Shown: positions 35,639 to 44,796, numbered from the stretch's first letter. The stretch: 64,000 nucleotides of DNA from Thalassovita sp. (GCA_029212905.1 JARGPB010000003.1:64562-128561); one strand, 5' to 3'. The notes: a model not told the origin generated them from the letters alone. Made by a program: numbers and translations.

Positions 35639-36136
35639 ATGAGCATACATAACCCCATCAGCAGCGGTGATCGAGCGGCCTTTATGGGCGGGTATCTGGA
35701 AGCGCTGGCGCTGGTCGAACGACTGCACCGTCTGCTGCTGGACGTGATCAAGGATGAATTTGAACGCGTCGGCGTGTTGGAAATCAACGCGGTTCAGGCC
35801 CTGTTGCTGTTCAATATCGGCGATAACGAAGTCACTGCGGGCGAGCTGAAATCGCGCGGCTATTACCAGGGTAGCAACGTCAGCTATAATCTGAAGAAAC
35901 TTGTGGAAATGGGCTATATGCATCACCAGCGTTGCGAAATTGACCGCCGGTCCGTGCGTGTACGTCTGACGCAGAAGGGCCGCGATATTCGGGATGTTAT
36001 CGCCGAATTGTTTTCGCGGCACGCTGACGGGCTGGAATCCAAGGGCGTCCTGGGGCCTGACGGGATTGCCGACATCACCTCGTCATTGCGCCGGGTCGAA
36101 CGCTACTGGACCGATCAGATCCGCTATATCTATTGA
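35639..36136 (+). CDS. MarR family regulator, LdtR-like
   Basis: 165 residues from ATG 35639 (GGAG upstream). Winged HTH spans about 50-125 (INAVQALLLFNIGDNEVTAGELKSRGYYQGSNVSYNLKKLVEMGYMH..DRRSVRVRLTQKG). The N- and C-terminal helices resemble LdtR/PraR-type alphaproteobacterial regulators of cell-wall L,D-transpeptidases; that target assignment is inference. An AT-rich leader lies upstream. Convergent with gloA. Confidence 0.82.
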   Translation: MSIHNPISSGDRAAFMGGYLEALALVERLHRLLLDVIKDEFERVGVLEINAVQALLLFNIGDNEVTAGELKSRGYYQGSNVSYNLKKLVEMGYMHHQRCEIDRRSVRVRLTQKGRDIRDVIAELFSRHADGLESKGVLGPDGIADITSSLRRVERYWTDQIRYIY

Positions 36137-36141
36137 GGGTC

Positions 36142-36570
36142 TCACCAATGCCCAGTGTTTTCCATGCTGGTCCAGGGCTCGGTCGGCGGGAGCGCATCGC
36201 CCATCTGTAGCAGTTCGACAGAGATATTATCGGGCGAGCGAACAAAGGCCATGCGCCCGTCACGCGGGGGCCGGTTGATCGTGACTCCGTTGTCTTGCAG
36301 ATGCTGGCACATGGCATAGATGTTTTCGACCGCATAGGCCAGATGCCCGAAATGGCGGCTGTCCGAGGGCAGCTCTTCATCCCCGTCCCAGTTGTAGGTT
36401 AATTCAACGGGGCAATCTTCTTGGCCCTCGGGGGCCATGAAAATAAGGCTGAAACGGCCTGCCTCATTCTCGGTCCGCCGGGTCTCCTTCAGGCCCAGTA
36501 GCGTGAAAAACGCCATGGTGGCCTCCAGATCTTTGACCCGGACCATCGTGTGCAGATAGCGTATTTTCAT
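36142..36570 (-). CDS. gloA: Lactoylglutathione lyase (glyoxalase I)
   Basis: 142 residues, standard for GloA. Two beta-alpha-beta-beta-beta modules with metal ligands in RYLHTMVRV (His), the VELTYN strand (Glu) and HFGHLAYAVEN (His). Converts the methylglyoxal-glutathione adduct to S-lactoylglutathione. Its own start lies upstream of the Slam gene end (34 bases). Confidence 0.93.
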   Translation of the reverse strand: MKIRYLHTMVRVKDLEATMAFFTLLGLKETRRTENEAGRFSLIFMAPEGQEDCPVELTYNWDGDEELPSDSRHFGHLAYAVENIYAMCQHLQDNGVTINRPPRDGRMAFVRSPDNISVELLQMGDALPPTEPWTSMENTGHW

Positions 36571-36604
36571 GGTTCTCTCCTCGGTCGGTTTTGCGGCGTC
36601 TCAC

Positions 36605-37990
36605 TCAGAACCGCGATACCACGCCCAGCGAAACCGATAACTCTCGGGTCTCGAACCGGCTGACATTGGACCGCGTCTTCTGCGCTTGTATCTTCAAAGA
36701 TGGCACAAAGCCCGCATAGTCAAGCCGCTCGAACACGAAATCGGCGCTGCCAAAGATCGTCTGGTCTTCGCGTTCACCGGGCACCCGGATCGTGCCAACA
36801 TGGTAATCAGGGTAAGTGCCAAGCGACCCACCGATGCTGAGCGAGACACGCGCTGGCCCTATTGGCTGCGGGAGCGCATAGGCGACGAACCCGGTGGTAC
36901 GGGTGCGCCGTGCGTTAACATACACACTGTCGGCGGTTTGCAGCGACAGCCCATAGCTGAGCACGCCGCCGCCCTCCAGCTTGCGGGTCATCCGGGCGCG
37001 CAGGTCAAGATCGGTGATTTTCCTGCGCCCGCCTTCGGGGACAGCATGTTTCAGCGCGGCAGACAGATTTGCCTGTGCGGTTTGTCCAACAGGAACCGAC
37101 CGGGCGATGCCGAACCGATACGAGGTTTGGTAGCGCGCACCACCATACCAGGACTGACCAAACTTGGCGTCGTAGGTCAGGTTCCCCTTGGCTTTGCTCA
37201 GGCGAATCTTGTGTTCCAGCCCCAGCTCGACCTCGGAATAGGCAAAGTCGCTGTTGCGGGCTGTCGGTGCTTGCGCGCGTGCTTCGTTCGACAGGGCAAC
37301 GCGGCTGAGGTATAGGCGTCCAAGCAACCGTGTCTGGCTGCGGTCTGTCTGTGCAAAGCGATAGCCCAGCGTCAGCTCACTGGTCATTTTTGTCCCCGAC
37401 AAGGCCAAGGCGTCGCCACTTAGCAGGCCGACAACGGGGACACCATCGATCACGGCATAGGGGTCCTCGGCGCCGTTATTCACGTTGTCGGATGGGGTGA
37501 TAGACAGACGGGCGTTCAGGCTCCATGGGTTCAGTGCGCGCAACACACGATAGTCCCGCTGCATCAATTTACGGGCGCGATCGTCTGGCGCGTGGTTCCA
37601 TGAGCGCCTCAGCCATAGCTGTGCCAGGCTGGGCTGACCGCTTTCGTAGGCAAGTGTTGCGGCCAGTTGAGATGCTTGATATCGCCCGGTTTTTCCAGTT
37701 GCGTGACGATAGGCCAAAGCCGCTTCGTGCCGTCCGGGCCGGGGCTGGCGCAGTTGCTGGAACGCGCGAGCCAACAGAAAATGGGCGAAGGCATCACTGG
37801 GATTGCGTTGCAGCAGTCCGGTGGCGATTTGTGCAGTGAGTTGCGGCTGGCCTTGAGAAAGCGCGGAAACCGCAACCTGCCGGGCCTCAGCGACGCTGAG
37901 AGAAACGGTGTTCTGCGCCTGCGCGGGGGCCGCGGCCCCCAACGCAAGCAACAGTGCCAGGCATTTAGTTAAGCGCGTCACACAGAGCAT
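36605..37990 (-). CDS. Slam-like outer-membrane protein (DUF560)
   Basis: 461 residues: signal peptide ending AQAQ, a TPR-like helical domain (about 30-150), and a C-terminal beta-barrel (about 165-461) of alternating strands that ends in Phe (SRF), the outer-membrane assembly signal. This domain order matches surface lipoprotein assembly modulators (Slam). It overlaps by 26 bases the upstream lipoprotein gene, which is its likely client. Confidence 0.72.
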   Translation of the reverse strand: MLCVTRLTKCLALLLALGAAAPAQAQNTVSLSVAEARQVAVSALSQGQPQLTAQIATGLLQRNPSDAFAHFLLARAFQQLRQPRPGRHEAALAYRHATGKTGRYQASQLAATLAYESGQPSLAQLWLRRSWNHAPDDRARKLMQRDYRVLRALNPWSLNARLSITPSDNVNNGAEDPYAVIDGVPVVGLLSGDALALSGTKMTSELTLGYRFAQTDRSQTRLLGRLYLSRVALSNEARAQAPTARNSDFAYSEVELGLEHKIRLSKAKGNLTYDAKFGQSWYGGARYQTSYRFGIARSVPVGQTAQANLSAALKHAVPEGGRRKITDLDLRARMTRKLEGGGVLSYGLSLQTADSVYVNARRTRTTGFVAYALPQPIGPARVSLSIGGSLGTYPDYHVGTIRVPGEREDQTIFGSADFVFERLDYAGFVPSLKIQAQKTRSNVSRFETRELSVSLGVVSRF

Positions 37991-38876
37991 CGTCGCCAGA
38001 CTGGCCGCATTGCGTCAGGACGAAAACGCCGATTTCTTCGTCTCCGGTCCAACTGTAAATGTTGTTGTCGATGTCTGACAGAGCGACGACCCCGCCAACA
38101 GATGTGGCGTTGTTCCCGCCGAAAATACCGCCATAGGTGCCGATGCCAGCTGACACGCTGGCGTCAAATTCGACCTCTCCGTGGAAAATACCATCCTCGG
38201 AAATCTCGGTGCTGATCAACACGATGTCCGGCAGAGTAATCGAAGTATCGTCAACGAAGCGGCGATTATAAACACCGCCATTCACTGCGTTATCGCCGAA
38301 ATTCACGTTAAGGAAAATTTCACCTTCGACCACGGCCGATTGGGCTGGCAGGATCGCCGTATCCGTGCCCGCAGGGACAGGCAACAAATCACCGCCGGGA
38401 GAATCCAGGTTGGTTACACCAGCATAGGTTCCGGCATAGGACACCTGACCGCTTGAGGCGCCCGGTGCATCGAAATTGCCGTTACGCTGGTAGAAACCAC
38501 CGCCATAATATCGATTGAATTGTCCGCCGTCAGCAACCGCACCGGCAATAACGGACCCGTCGTTGCTTTCGGCGACCATTGCGGTGAAATGCCGATCTAG
38601 GGGATCATCCTGATAGGTGTAGGCCTGATAGCCGCCGACATCCAACGCCGCGTTGCGCGAATAGACCAGGTCTTCGGGGCCCCCGTCCAGGCCGTTCAGC
38701 CGCAGAACCAGCCGCTCGGTGTCTGGATTGTAGGACACCGCCGAGACGTTTTTCTTTAGGTCATCAGGGATATCGTCAAGTGTGCCGCCGTTGCCAATCG
38801 AGCCACCACTACCTGACCCGTCTGTGCATGCCGCCAATGCCAGCATGCACAGCAAAAATGCTGCGCTACGATGCAT
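37965..38876 (-). CDS. Putative surface lipoprotein (TbpB-like), Slam client
   Basis: 303 residues with lipobox LAAC (Cys17), then a Gly/Ser-rich tether (DGSGSGGS) and beta-rich repeats. Strands such as GQVSYAGTYAGV and GEVEFDASVSAG resemble the C-lobe barrel of transferrin-binding-protein-B-like lipoproteins. No TbpA-like receptor is adjacent. Ends in a small disulfide-like pair (TQCGQSGDDALCDALN). AAGGA lies before the ATG. Confidence 0.65.
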   Translation of the reverse strand: MHRSAAFLLCMLALAACTDGSGSGGSIGNGGTLDDIPDDLKKNVSAVSYNPDTERLVLRLNGLDGGPEDLVYSRNAALDVGGYQAYTYQDDPLDRHFTAMVAESNDGSVIAGAVADGGQFNRYYGGGFYQRNGNFDAPGASSGQVSYAGTYAGVTNLDSPGGDLLPVPAGTDTAILPAQSAVVEGEIFLNVNFGDNAVNGGVYNRRFVDDTSITLPDIVLISTEISEDGIFHGEVEFDASVSAGIGTYGGIFGGNNATSVGGVVALSDIDNNIYSWTGDEEIGVFVLTQCGQSGDDALCDALN

Positions 38877-39084
38877 AACCTGTATCCTTGTCGTTTATTT
38901 GCTCGACTTATTGCTTAGCAGAATCCGCCTATCCCAGATGAAAGTCAACGAAAGAAGCCTCTGTCGCAGGAAAAACCCAAGCGGTGTTGCGCGGAGAATT
39001 TTAGCCGCATATAGAAGTTCTCCCGAAGGTGGACCCCAGATATAGTGTTCCCCGACTCACTCACGCTGAAGAAGGACAAACCCC

Positions 39085-39990
39085 ATGCCCGTGACTCCAG
39101 AACAACAGGCTGAAATTGATGCCTTGCGTAGCGCACCCCGCCAGACCTTGCGGGCTGTTTCGGAAGGGATGGAGAGCCATCTTTACACGGCTTATCCGGT
39201 TCTGGACCACGGATTTGTGCGGGTTGTGGATTATATGGGGGACGATGCCGCGATCTGTCAGGCGGCGCGGGTTTCGTATGGCAAGGGCACCAAATCGGTA
39301 CAGAATGACGAAGGCCTGATCCGTTATCTGATGCGTCACTGGCATTCGACCCCGTTCGAGATGTGCGAGATCAAGCTGCACGTAAAACTGCCCGTCTTTG
39401 TTGCCCGCCAGTGGATCCGCCACCGCACCGCCAACGTTAACGAATACAGCGCCCGGTATTCGATCCTGGATCGTGAATTTTATATCCCTGCGCCCGAACA
39501 GCTGGCCGCGCAGTCGGTGATCAACAATCAGGGCCGCGGAGAAGCCCTAACCGGGGACGAGGCCGCCCGCGTGCTGGAGCTTCTCAAATCCGACGCCAAC
39601 CGGGCCTATGATCACTATGAAGCCATGATTTCCGAGGACGGCCAACAGGGTCTTGCCCGCGAACTGGCCCGGATGAACCTGCCCGCCAACATCTACACCC
39701 AATGGTACTGGAAAGTGGACCTGCACAACCTGTTCCACTTCCTGCGCCTGCGCGCCGACAGCCACGCCCAATACGAAATCCGCGTCTACGCCGACGAAAT
39801 CTGCAAGGTCGTCGCCGACTGGGTGCCCTTTGCGTTCAAGGCGTTCGAGGATTATCGCATGGGTGGCGAAACCCTATCCTCCGCAGCCCTTGATTGCGTT
39901 CGCCGAATGCTGAAAGGCGAGACCGTCACGCAGGAAACCTCGGGCATGAGCAAGCGTGAATGGCGGGAGCTGCAAGAGGTATTGGGGTGA
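39085..39990 (+). CDS. thyX: FAD-dependent thymidylate synthase ThyX
   Basis: 301 residues. The ThyX motif is complete at about 112-125 (RHRTANVNEYSARY). Methylates dUMP using methylenetetrahydrofolate and FAD/NADPH. No thyA is in the window. Preceded by a 208-base promoter region shared with the lipoprotein operon. Confidence 0.96.
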   Translation: MPVTPEQQAEIDALRSAPRQTLRAVSEGMESHLYTAYPVLDHGFVRVVDYMGDDAAICQAARVSYGKGTKSVQNDEGLIRYLMRHWHSTPFEMCEIKLHVKLPVFVARQWIRHRTANVNEYSARYSILDREFYIPAPEQLAAQSVINNQGRGEALTGDEAARVLELLKSDANRAYDHYEAMISEDGQQGLARELARMNLPANIYTQWYWKVDLHNLFHFLRLRADSHAQYEIRVYADEICKVVADWVPFAFKAFEDYRMGGETLSSAALDCVRRMLKGETVTQETSGMSKREWRELQEVLG

Positions 39991-39994
39991 GTGA

Positions 39995-40300
39995 TTGAGA
40001 GTTAACTCGAGTGACGTAATATCTCGCGACACAAAAGGTGCGGTAAGAAACCTCCTTATTGTGTCGTCGAGCGTTTATGCTGTCCTTATTTTTGATTGGA
40101 ATGCGGAACAGTGGCCGCTACTCGGCCGACAAGTGACGCCGACGCAGTTCAGTACTATTGCGTTGGTTTTGCTATGCTTCTTGCTGATGGACCATCTCGT
40201 GAAATGGAACTCAGACTACCAGCTCTACAAAAATTGGTTTTCCGAAAACAAGGTTGCCAAAGGGGGGGATGGGCGAACTCAGTATGTATCAGAATTCTGA
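39995..40300 (+). CDS. Small membrane protein with two helices
   Basis: 101 residues from a TTG start 4 bases past the thyX stop (GGGGTGAG upstream; no upstream ATG exists). Two hydrophobic helices (about 19-36 and 53-68) and a polar tail with DGRTQYV. Composition is visibly more AT-rich than the surrounding genes, suggesting acquired DNA. I recognise no family. It overlaps the next frame. Confidence 0.5.
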   Translation: MRVNSSDVISRDTKGAVRNLLIVSSSVYAVLIFDWNAEQWPLLGRQVTPTQFSTIALVLLCFLLMDHLVKWNSDYQLYKNWFSENKVAKGGDGRTQYVSEF

Positions 40301-40607
40301 GGGGCCTATGGCTGGAGTCGTCCGCCGTTTGGGATGGTTGCGCGATGGTGAGGGACGCATAGACCAAACACTCAAGCTCACTGAAAAGACCAAGGATATC
40401 GAACAACATTTGAAAGGTCTGAAACGAAATATTGAAGATTTGTCGAGCAGTGCCAATGATCTAAAAGCATTGCTTTCCCAAATTGATAAGAGCTTCTCGC
40501 AGACGAACCGTGTCGTAAAGTTTCTTATTTTTGGTTGGTATCTTACATTCCCGCTAGTGATCGCATCTGGAGCGATCGGAATGTTATTTTCAGAGCTGTG
40601 GTTGTAG
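40269..40607 (+). CDS. Coiled-coil protein with C-terminal membrane segment
   Basis: 112 residues from ATG 40269; earlier TTG or later ATG 40284 are possible starts. A coiled-coil stretch (KTKDIEQHLKGLKRNIEDLSSSANDLKALLSQID, about 35-80) leads to a hydrophobic C-terminal helix or hairpin (VVKFLIFGWYLTFPLVIASGAIGM). Overlaps the preceding small membrane gene, so the two probably act together. Function unknown. Confidence 0.5.
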   Translation: MGELSMYQNSEGPMAGVVRRLGWLRDGEGRIDQTLKLTEKTKDIEQHLKGLKRNIEDLSSSANDLKALLSQIDKSFSQTNRVVKFLIFGWYLTFPLVIASGAIGMLFSELWL

Positions 40608-40725
40608 AGTTATTGCTATTTGAAGGGGGGTATTCGATGAAAATTTTCGCCCCAAAAGTTGCGCCAGATCAATCCGCGCCCCACATCTTCTTTGTAGCCT
40701 GAACAAAACAAAGAAGGAGGACGGG

Positions 40726-41037
40726 ATGCAAATCCAGATCAACACCGACCACAATATTCATGGCGACGAACGCGTGGCTGAGGTCTGCGAACAGATTGTG
40801 CGCGACGCTCTGGCCCCCATCGCCAAACGCCTGACCCGCGTCGAGGTGCATTTGAAGGACACCCGCGGCCCCAAGGGCGGCGAGGATATCCGCGCCACGG
40901 TCGAGGCGCGCCCCGAAGGTCTGCGCCCCTATGCGGCGCATCATGACGCCTCGGATATTCCTCATGCGGTGAAAGCGGCGGCCAAGAAGCTGCGCCAGCG
41001 GTTGGAAACGGAATTCGACAAGTTGGCCCATCACTAG
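40726..41037 (+). CDS. HPF/RaiA-like ribosome-associated protein
   Basis: 103 residues of the sigma-54 modulation/HPF/RaiA domain: MQIQINTDHNI opens the first strand and RVEVHLKDTRGP...EVRATVEARPEG-like strands follow, with a C-terminal helix rich in Lys. Short form without the dimerising C-terminal tail. Expected to bind 30S subunits during stress. AAGGAGG precedes the ATG. Confidence 0.8.
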   Translation: MQIQINTDHNIHGDERVAEVCEQIVRDALAPIAKRLTRVEVHLKDTRGPKGGEDIRATVEARPEGLRPYAAHHDASDIPHAVKAAAKKLRQRLETEFDKLAHH

Positions 41038-41156
41038 GCCCGAACACGTGTAAGCCCCGCCAATTCTGCTCTGCCCGCAATAATCCACTTTGTTGGACGG
41101 GCAGAGTCGCTTAGCCTGAGTGCATATGTGTTTTCCAATTGTTAGGGAGCTTGCAA

Positions 41157-41429
41157 ATGTCGAAACTCAGACTGATTTCAGCGGCTGGTCTGATGGCTAT
41201 GGGCGCGGTGCCTGCGTTGGCAGATGGACCCAAGATTTACCCATATGCGACCAGTGCGAATTTCTGTCCGGCGGGGCTGCGTCCAATTTCCATCAACGGC
41301 GTTATCTGCTGCGGGACGCCAAACCAGTCCATGACCTATCAACAGGCCAAGTCTGCGCCGCTGCCTCGTCGTCACGGTCCGGCGCCGCGCCGGACAGTGT
41401 GCCCTGAGGGTGAAAAAGGCTGCTATTGA
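41157..41429 (+). CDS. Small secreted cysteine-containing protein
   Basis: 90 residues from ATG 41157. Sec signal peptide (MSKLRLISAAGLMAMGAVPALADGP), then a mature part with five Cys (NFCPAGLRP..GVICCGTPN...TVCPEGEKGCY). Periplasmic, probably disulfide-bonded. Not recognised as a named family. Confidence 0.65.
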   Translation: MSKLRLISAAGLMAMGAVPALADGPKIYPYATSANFCPAGLRPISINGVICCGTPNQSMTYQQAKSAPLPRRHGPAPRRTVCPEGEKGCY

Positions 41430-41482
41430 CGGTCAGGTGGGCGGCGGCAGCGCTTGCCGCTGCCCGATCTGTCACACGGGCG

Positions 41483-41689
41483 CTATTCGGCCCGCAGGTC
41501 GGCTGCCATTTGGCGGCCGTCACGGCCCTCGATCAGTTCGTAGCTGATTTTCTGATTGTCGGCGAGACCCGTCATCCCTGAACGTTCGACCGCCGAGATG
41601 TGCACAAACACGTCCTTGCCGCCAGTTTCAGGGGCAATGAACCCATAACCCTTTGTCGTATTAAACCATTTCACGGTGCCGCTGGGCAT
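41483..41689 (-). CDS. cspA: Cold shock protein (CspA family)
   Basis: 68 residues forming one OB fold with RNP1 KGYGFI and RNP2 DVFVHIS. Binds single-stranded RNA/DNA. GGAG lies 11 bases before the ATG. About 200 bases without another gene lie upstream, room for a regulated 5' leader. Confidence 0.93.
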   Translation of the reverse strand: MPSGTVKWFNTTKGYGFIAPETGGKDVFVHISAVERSGMTGLADNQKISYELIEGRDGRQMAADLRAE

Positions 41690-41905
41690 GTTCCGTGTCT
41701 CCTTTTGTCTTGTCGTTTCCCTGTGAATTCAGGGCCATGTGCTGAGGGACCACGGGACAGCCAGTCGCAAGAAACCATGCAGAAAACCCGTAAAGACCTG
41801 TTTCGCGTCTTTGATGATTGAGGGGTGAATGTAAAAATCAAGCAAAACGAACGTGCGCAGTGCGGCCATGCTTGATATTCAGGCAGATGACAGAAAGGGA
41901 TCACG

Positions 41906-42229
41906 ATGAAACTCTACGGGCTGAAAAATTGCGATACCTGCCGTAAGGCACTGAAAACGCTTGATAGTGCTGTACTGATTGATGTGCGAGAAGCGCCTCT
42001 TGATGATGCGCTGCTGACGCGGGCCCTGGAACAATTCGCTGAAAAACTGGTCAATACGCGCTCGACCACTTGGCGGGGCCTGTCGGCCGAGGATCGGGCG
42101 CGCCCGCCCTTTGATTTGCTGCGTGATCATCCTGCCCTTATGAAGCGTCCGCTGATCGAAACCGCTGACGGGGAATTATTCCTGGGTTGGACCCGTGACG
42201 TGCAGGTAAGCCTTGGCATCGTGGACTGA
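41906..42229 (+). CDS. ArsC/Spx-family thiol reductase-like protein
   Basis: 107 residues with the thioredoxin-like ArsC fold and a CDTC (CxxC) motif at the start of helix 1. It matches the YffB/Spx group rather than true arsenate reductases, because there are no ars neighbours. Function uncertain. Confidence 0.82.
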   Translation: MKLYGLKNCDTCRKALKTLDSAVLIDVREAPLDDALLTRALEQFAEKLVNTRSTTWRGLSAEDRARPPFDLLRDHPALMKRPLIETADGELFLGWTRDVQVSLGIVD

Positions 42230-42262
42230 CGCCCCTAGGTCATAGCAAACGGAGGTTACATC

Positions 42263-42631
42263 ATGCGCAACGCAGCCCTATTTTTGGGAATTATCGGTGG
42301 TCTGATCGGAATGGTGGTCGGCTTTTTCAGCTATGGCTATACCGAATTCGTCGAACGCGTCGGTGATTTCGATGGCATGCTGGATCAGGTGGAAAACGTG
42401 GATCTGATCCGCTTTGCCAGCTTCTTTGCGCCGTTGCTGGCCATCGCTGGCGGCGCCATGGCCAAGGCGCGGGCCCTCTGGGGCGGCGTGCTGCTGCTGC
42501 TGTCTGCCGCGGGTATGTACTACGCGTTCAGCTTTAGCGTTTTCACCATGTTCCCTATTGGGTTCTGCGCCTTGGGCGGATTGCTGGCTATTGCGGCTGG
42601 GAAACCGGACGAGCCAAAGGCCCATTTCTAA
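42263..42631 (+). CDS. Hypothetical four-helix membrane protein
   Basis: 122 residues, with four hydrophobic stretches (about 4-24, 50-67, 70-86 and 92-111). I do not recognise it; a DUF4064-like family is possible. Its 3' end overlaps the convergent DoxX gene by 44 bases. Confidence 0.6.
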   Translation: MRNAALFLGIIGGLIGMVVGFFSYGYTEFVERVGDFDGMLDQVENVDLIRFASFFAPLLAIAGGAMAKARALWGGVLLLLSAAGMYYAFSFSVFTMFPIGFCALGGLLAIAAGKPDEPKAHF

Positions 42632-43163
42632 GCAGCGCATCGACCGAGATCGGGCCTGCCCCCTTGATCACCAGTGTGATCAGCGCCAGCATCCAGAATG
42701 CGCGCTGGTCTAGGATCACGCCATCGGGCAGCCGATCGAACCAAGCGCCCAGGGTCTCTGCGTGTTCAATCCCGCCGTGACCATAGAGATCCGTCAGCGA
42801 CTGTACGGCGATGAACCCCATCATGCCCAGGGCCGCAAGGCGGGTCATCAGGCCTAGTAGGATCAACAAGGGCAGCGCGAATTCTGCCACTGTTCCGGCG
42901 ACGACAACGGCCCAGTGAAACAGGCCCAATTGGCTGGAATCATAGCCGACCGCCTCAAACGCTTTGGGGAAAATTTGCGCGTAGGCGCCTGTCGAGGGCT
43001 GGAAAATCCCCAGAAACCCGTCGCCCAGTTTGGTCATGCCAGAGGCCCAGAAATACGCTAGCAGGACCGCCGCAAAGACGAACCGCGCCAGCGTTGGCAG
43101 TAGCCATTCCAGGCGCCGCATCTGATCTGAAACAGAATGGTACAGGCTGAGAAGTCGGGCCAT
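42588..43163 (-). CDS. DoxX family membrane protein (BufD-like)
   Basis: 191 residues from ATG 43163, with AGGAGG upstream. Four membrane helices with the DoxX fold (LARFVFAAVLLAYFWASGMTKLGDG; GLMTRLAALGMMGFIAVQSLTDLYG). Last gene of the four-gene bufferin operon, as in known bufABCD/hvfABCD sets, where it may move electrons or peptide. Confidence 0.88.
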   Translation of the reverse strand: MARLLSLYHSVSDQMRRLEWLLPTLARFVFAAVLLAYFWASGMTKLGDGFLGIFQPSTGAYAQIFPKAFEAVGYDSSQLGLFHWAVVVAGTVAEFALPLLILLGLMTRLAALGMMGFIAVQSLTDLYGHGGIEHAETLGAWFDRLPDGVILDQRAFWMLALITLVIKGAGPISVDALLRNGPLARPVSQPQ

Positions 43164-43173
43164 ATCGGGCCTC

Positions 43174-43902
43174 CTATTGAAGTGAGTGAAGCGCGCCATG
43201 CTGCAACAGCAGCGGCAATAACGCGGACAGGTCGGCATCAGGCGCGGGTTCCAGCGCGTCGCCCAAGGGCTGACCGTTCAGTAGGGCCTGCAACAGATCG
43301 GCCTGCGCAGGAGGCAAAACTGTCAACGCCGGGTCAAACTCTGCCCTGGTGATCAAGACGGCTTCGGCGGCTCCTTGGGGCTGCGCGCCGCCATTCAGGG
43401 CATAGGCCCGAATACTCGCAACCGGGTAGTCATAGCGGTGTAACTGCACGGCAGGTGCGAATTGAAACCGCGCTGTCATGAACTCTTCGGGCGTCAAAGA
43501 TTGCAGGGTTTCGGTAGCAATTGGCGCGGCATCTGCGGCATGATACGCACAGCGCATGCCCCATTCCAGTCGCGCCACATCCGAGAGCCAAGGCAGATGC
43601 GCAAGGGGAGCGATCCCCGCCAGAAACTCGGGAAAACTATCGCCATACAGGTACATCAGCGGGGATCTTGGCGCGTGGCAAGCCACGAACTGCCGGGCGA
43701 TCTGGGTAAAATTTGCCTCGCCCAACAGACGGGCGGTGGCGGGGAATCCCTCGCGCAGGGCTTCGGACAGGGACACAGCGACGTTGTTGCGATAGACGTC
43801 GAACCGCTTGCCGGCCGGGGCCACGCCTTTGTCCTGCAACCCCTCGGGGATCGGACGCGCGGCATCGCGCAAGGCGCTGTGGAATTCAGATTGCGAGATC
43901 AT
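43174..43902 (-). CDS. bufC: BufC/HvfC-like partner protein (DUF2063)
   Basis: 242 residues. N-terminal DUF2063 domain (about 5-100; FDVYRNNVAVSLSEALREGFPATARLLG is typical) plus a C-terminal strand-rich region. Binds the MNIO enzyme and presents the precursor peptide in related systems. Start overlaps bufB by 4 bases. Confidence 0.85.
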   Translation of the reverse strand: MISQSEFHSALRDAARPIPEGLQDKGVAPAGKRFDVYRNNVAVSLSEALREGFPATARLLGEANFTQIARQFVACHAPRSPLMYLYGDSFPEFLAGIAPLAHLPWLSDVARLEWGMRCAYHAADAAPIATETLQSLTPEEFMTARFQFAPAVQLHRYDYPVASIRAYALNGGAQPQGAAEAVLITRAEFDPALTVLPPAQADLLQALLNGQPLGDALEPAPDADLSALLPLLLQHGALHSLQ

Positions 43903-44744
43903 GCGGGCACCCGCAAAGCCGTTTCAGCACGAGATGCTTCGGCGCAGAGTGTCGACCAATCGGGCACATCATTGTCCCATTCGATCAACAATGGCTGCGG
44001 GCCGGTTTGGCACAAGGCATAGTCCAGTAGTGCCCAGACGGGATCGGCGACCTCGCGGCCGTGGCTGTCAATCAACAGGGGCGCGCCGGTGTCATCAGCA
44101 TCCTCGTCATGACCGCCAAGGTGGATTTCACCCACCTTATCAGTTGGATAGGCGTCGATATATGTGCGTGGATCATAGCCAAGGTTCGTGGCCGAAACGA
44201 AGACATTATTGACGTCCAGCAGCAGGCCGCATCCCGTACGTTGGGCGACCTGGGCCAGAAATTCGGGTTCTTCATAGGTGGATTCGGTAAACCGCAGATA
44301 GCTGGAGGGGTTTTCCAGCAGCATTTGACGACCCAGCGCATCCTGTACCTGGTCAATGTGATCGCAGATCCGGGACAGTGTCGCGGGCGTATAGGGCAGG
44401 GGAAGCAGGTCGTTCAGGAACTCGGCCCCGTGTGTGGACCACGCCAGATGTTCCGAGAAACTGGCCGGTTGCAACCAGTCGCACAGGTGTTTCAGACGGG
44501 CCAGGTGGTCCAGATTCAGGGCGTCTTCTCCGCCGATCGACAGGCCGACACCATGGACCGAAATCGCGAACCGCTGGGCCAGATGTCGTAGCATCGCCAG
44601 AGGGCGACCTCCGTCCCCCATGTAGTTTTCCGCGTGAATTTCCAGCCAGCGCACAGGGCCGGCTGTTTCCAGAATTTCGGTATAATGCTGGGGCTTGAAC
44701 CCGACACCCGCAGCGGCAGGCAGATGATTGGATTGGTCGAACAT
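43899..44744 (-). CDS. bufB: Multinuclear iron oxidase BufB (DUF692)
   Basis: 281 residues, TIM-barrel DUF692/MNIO enzyme. Likely metal ligands are visible: SVHGVGLSIGG (His), MLLENPSSYL (Glu), LLDVNNVFVSATNLGYD (Asp, Asn), EIHLGGHDED (His, His, Asp), DSHGREV (Asp, His) and LIEWDNDVP (Glu). Expected to install oxazolone/thioamide or thiooxazole-type changes on Cys of the precursor peptide. Lies between the precursor gene and bufC. Confidence 0.88.
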   Translation of the reverse strand: MFDQSNHLPAAAGVGFKPQHYTEILETAGPVRWLEIHAENYMGDGGRPLAMLRHLAQRFAISVHGVGLSIGGEDALNLDHLARLKHLCDWLQPASFSEHLAWSTHGAEFLNDLLPLPYTPATLSRICDHIDQVQDALGRQMLLENPSSYLRFTESTYEEPEFLAQVAQRTGCGLLLDVNNVFVSATNLGYDPRTYIDAYPTDKVGEIHLGGHDEDADDTGAPLLIDSHGREVADPVWALLDYALCQTGPQPLLIEWDNDVPDWSTLCAEASRAETALRVPA

Positions 44745-44796
44745 TGTGGCTTCTCCGGCGGGGGAAAGGGGACGGGAATTCCGCCCCCTCAGGCGA

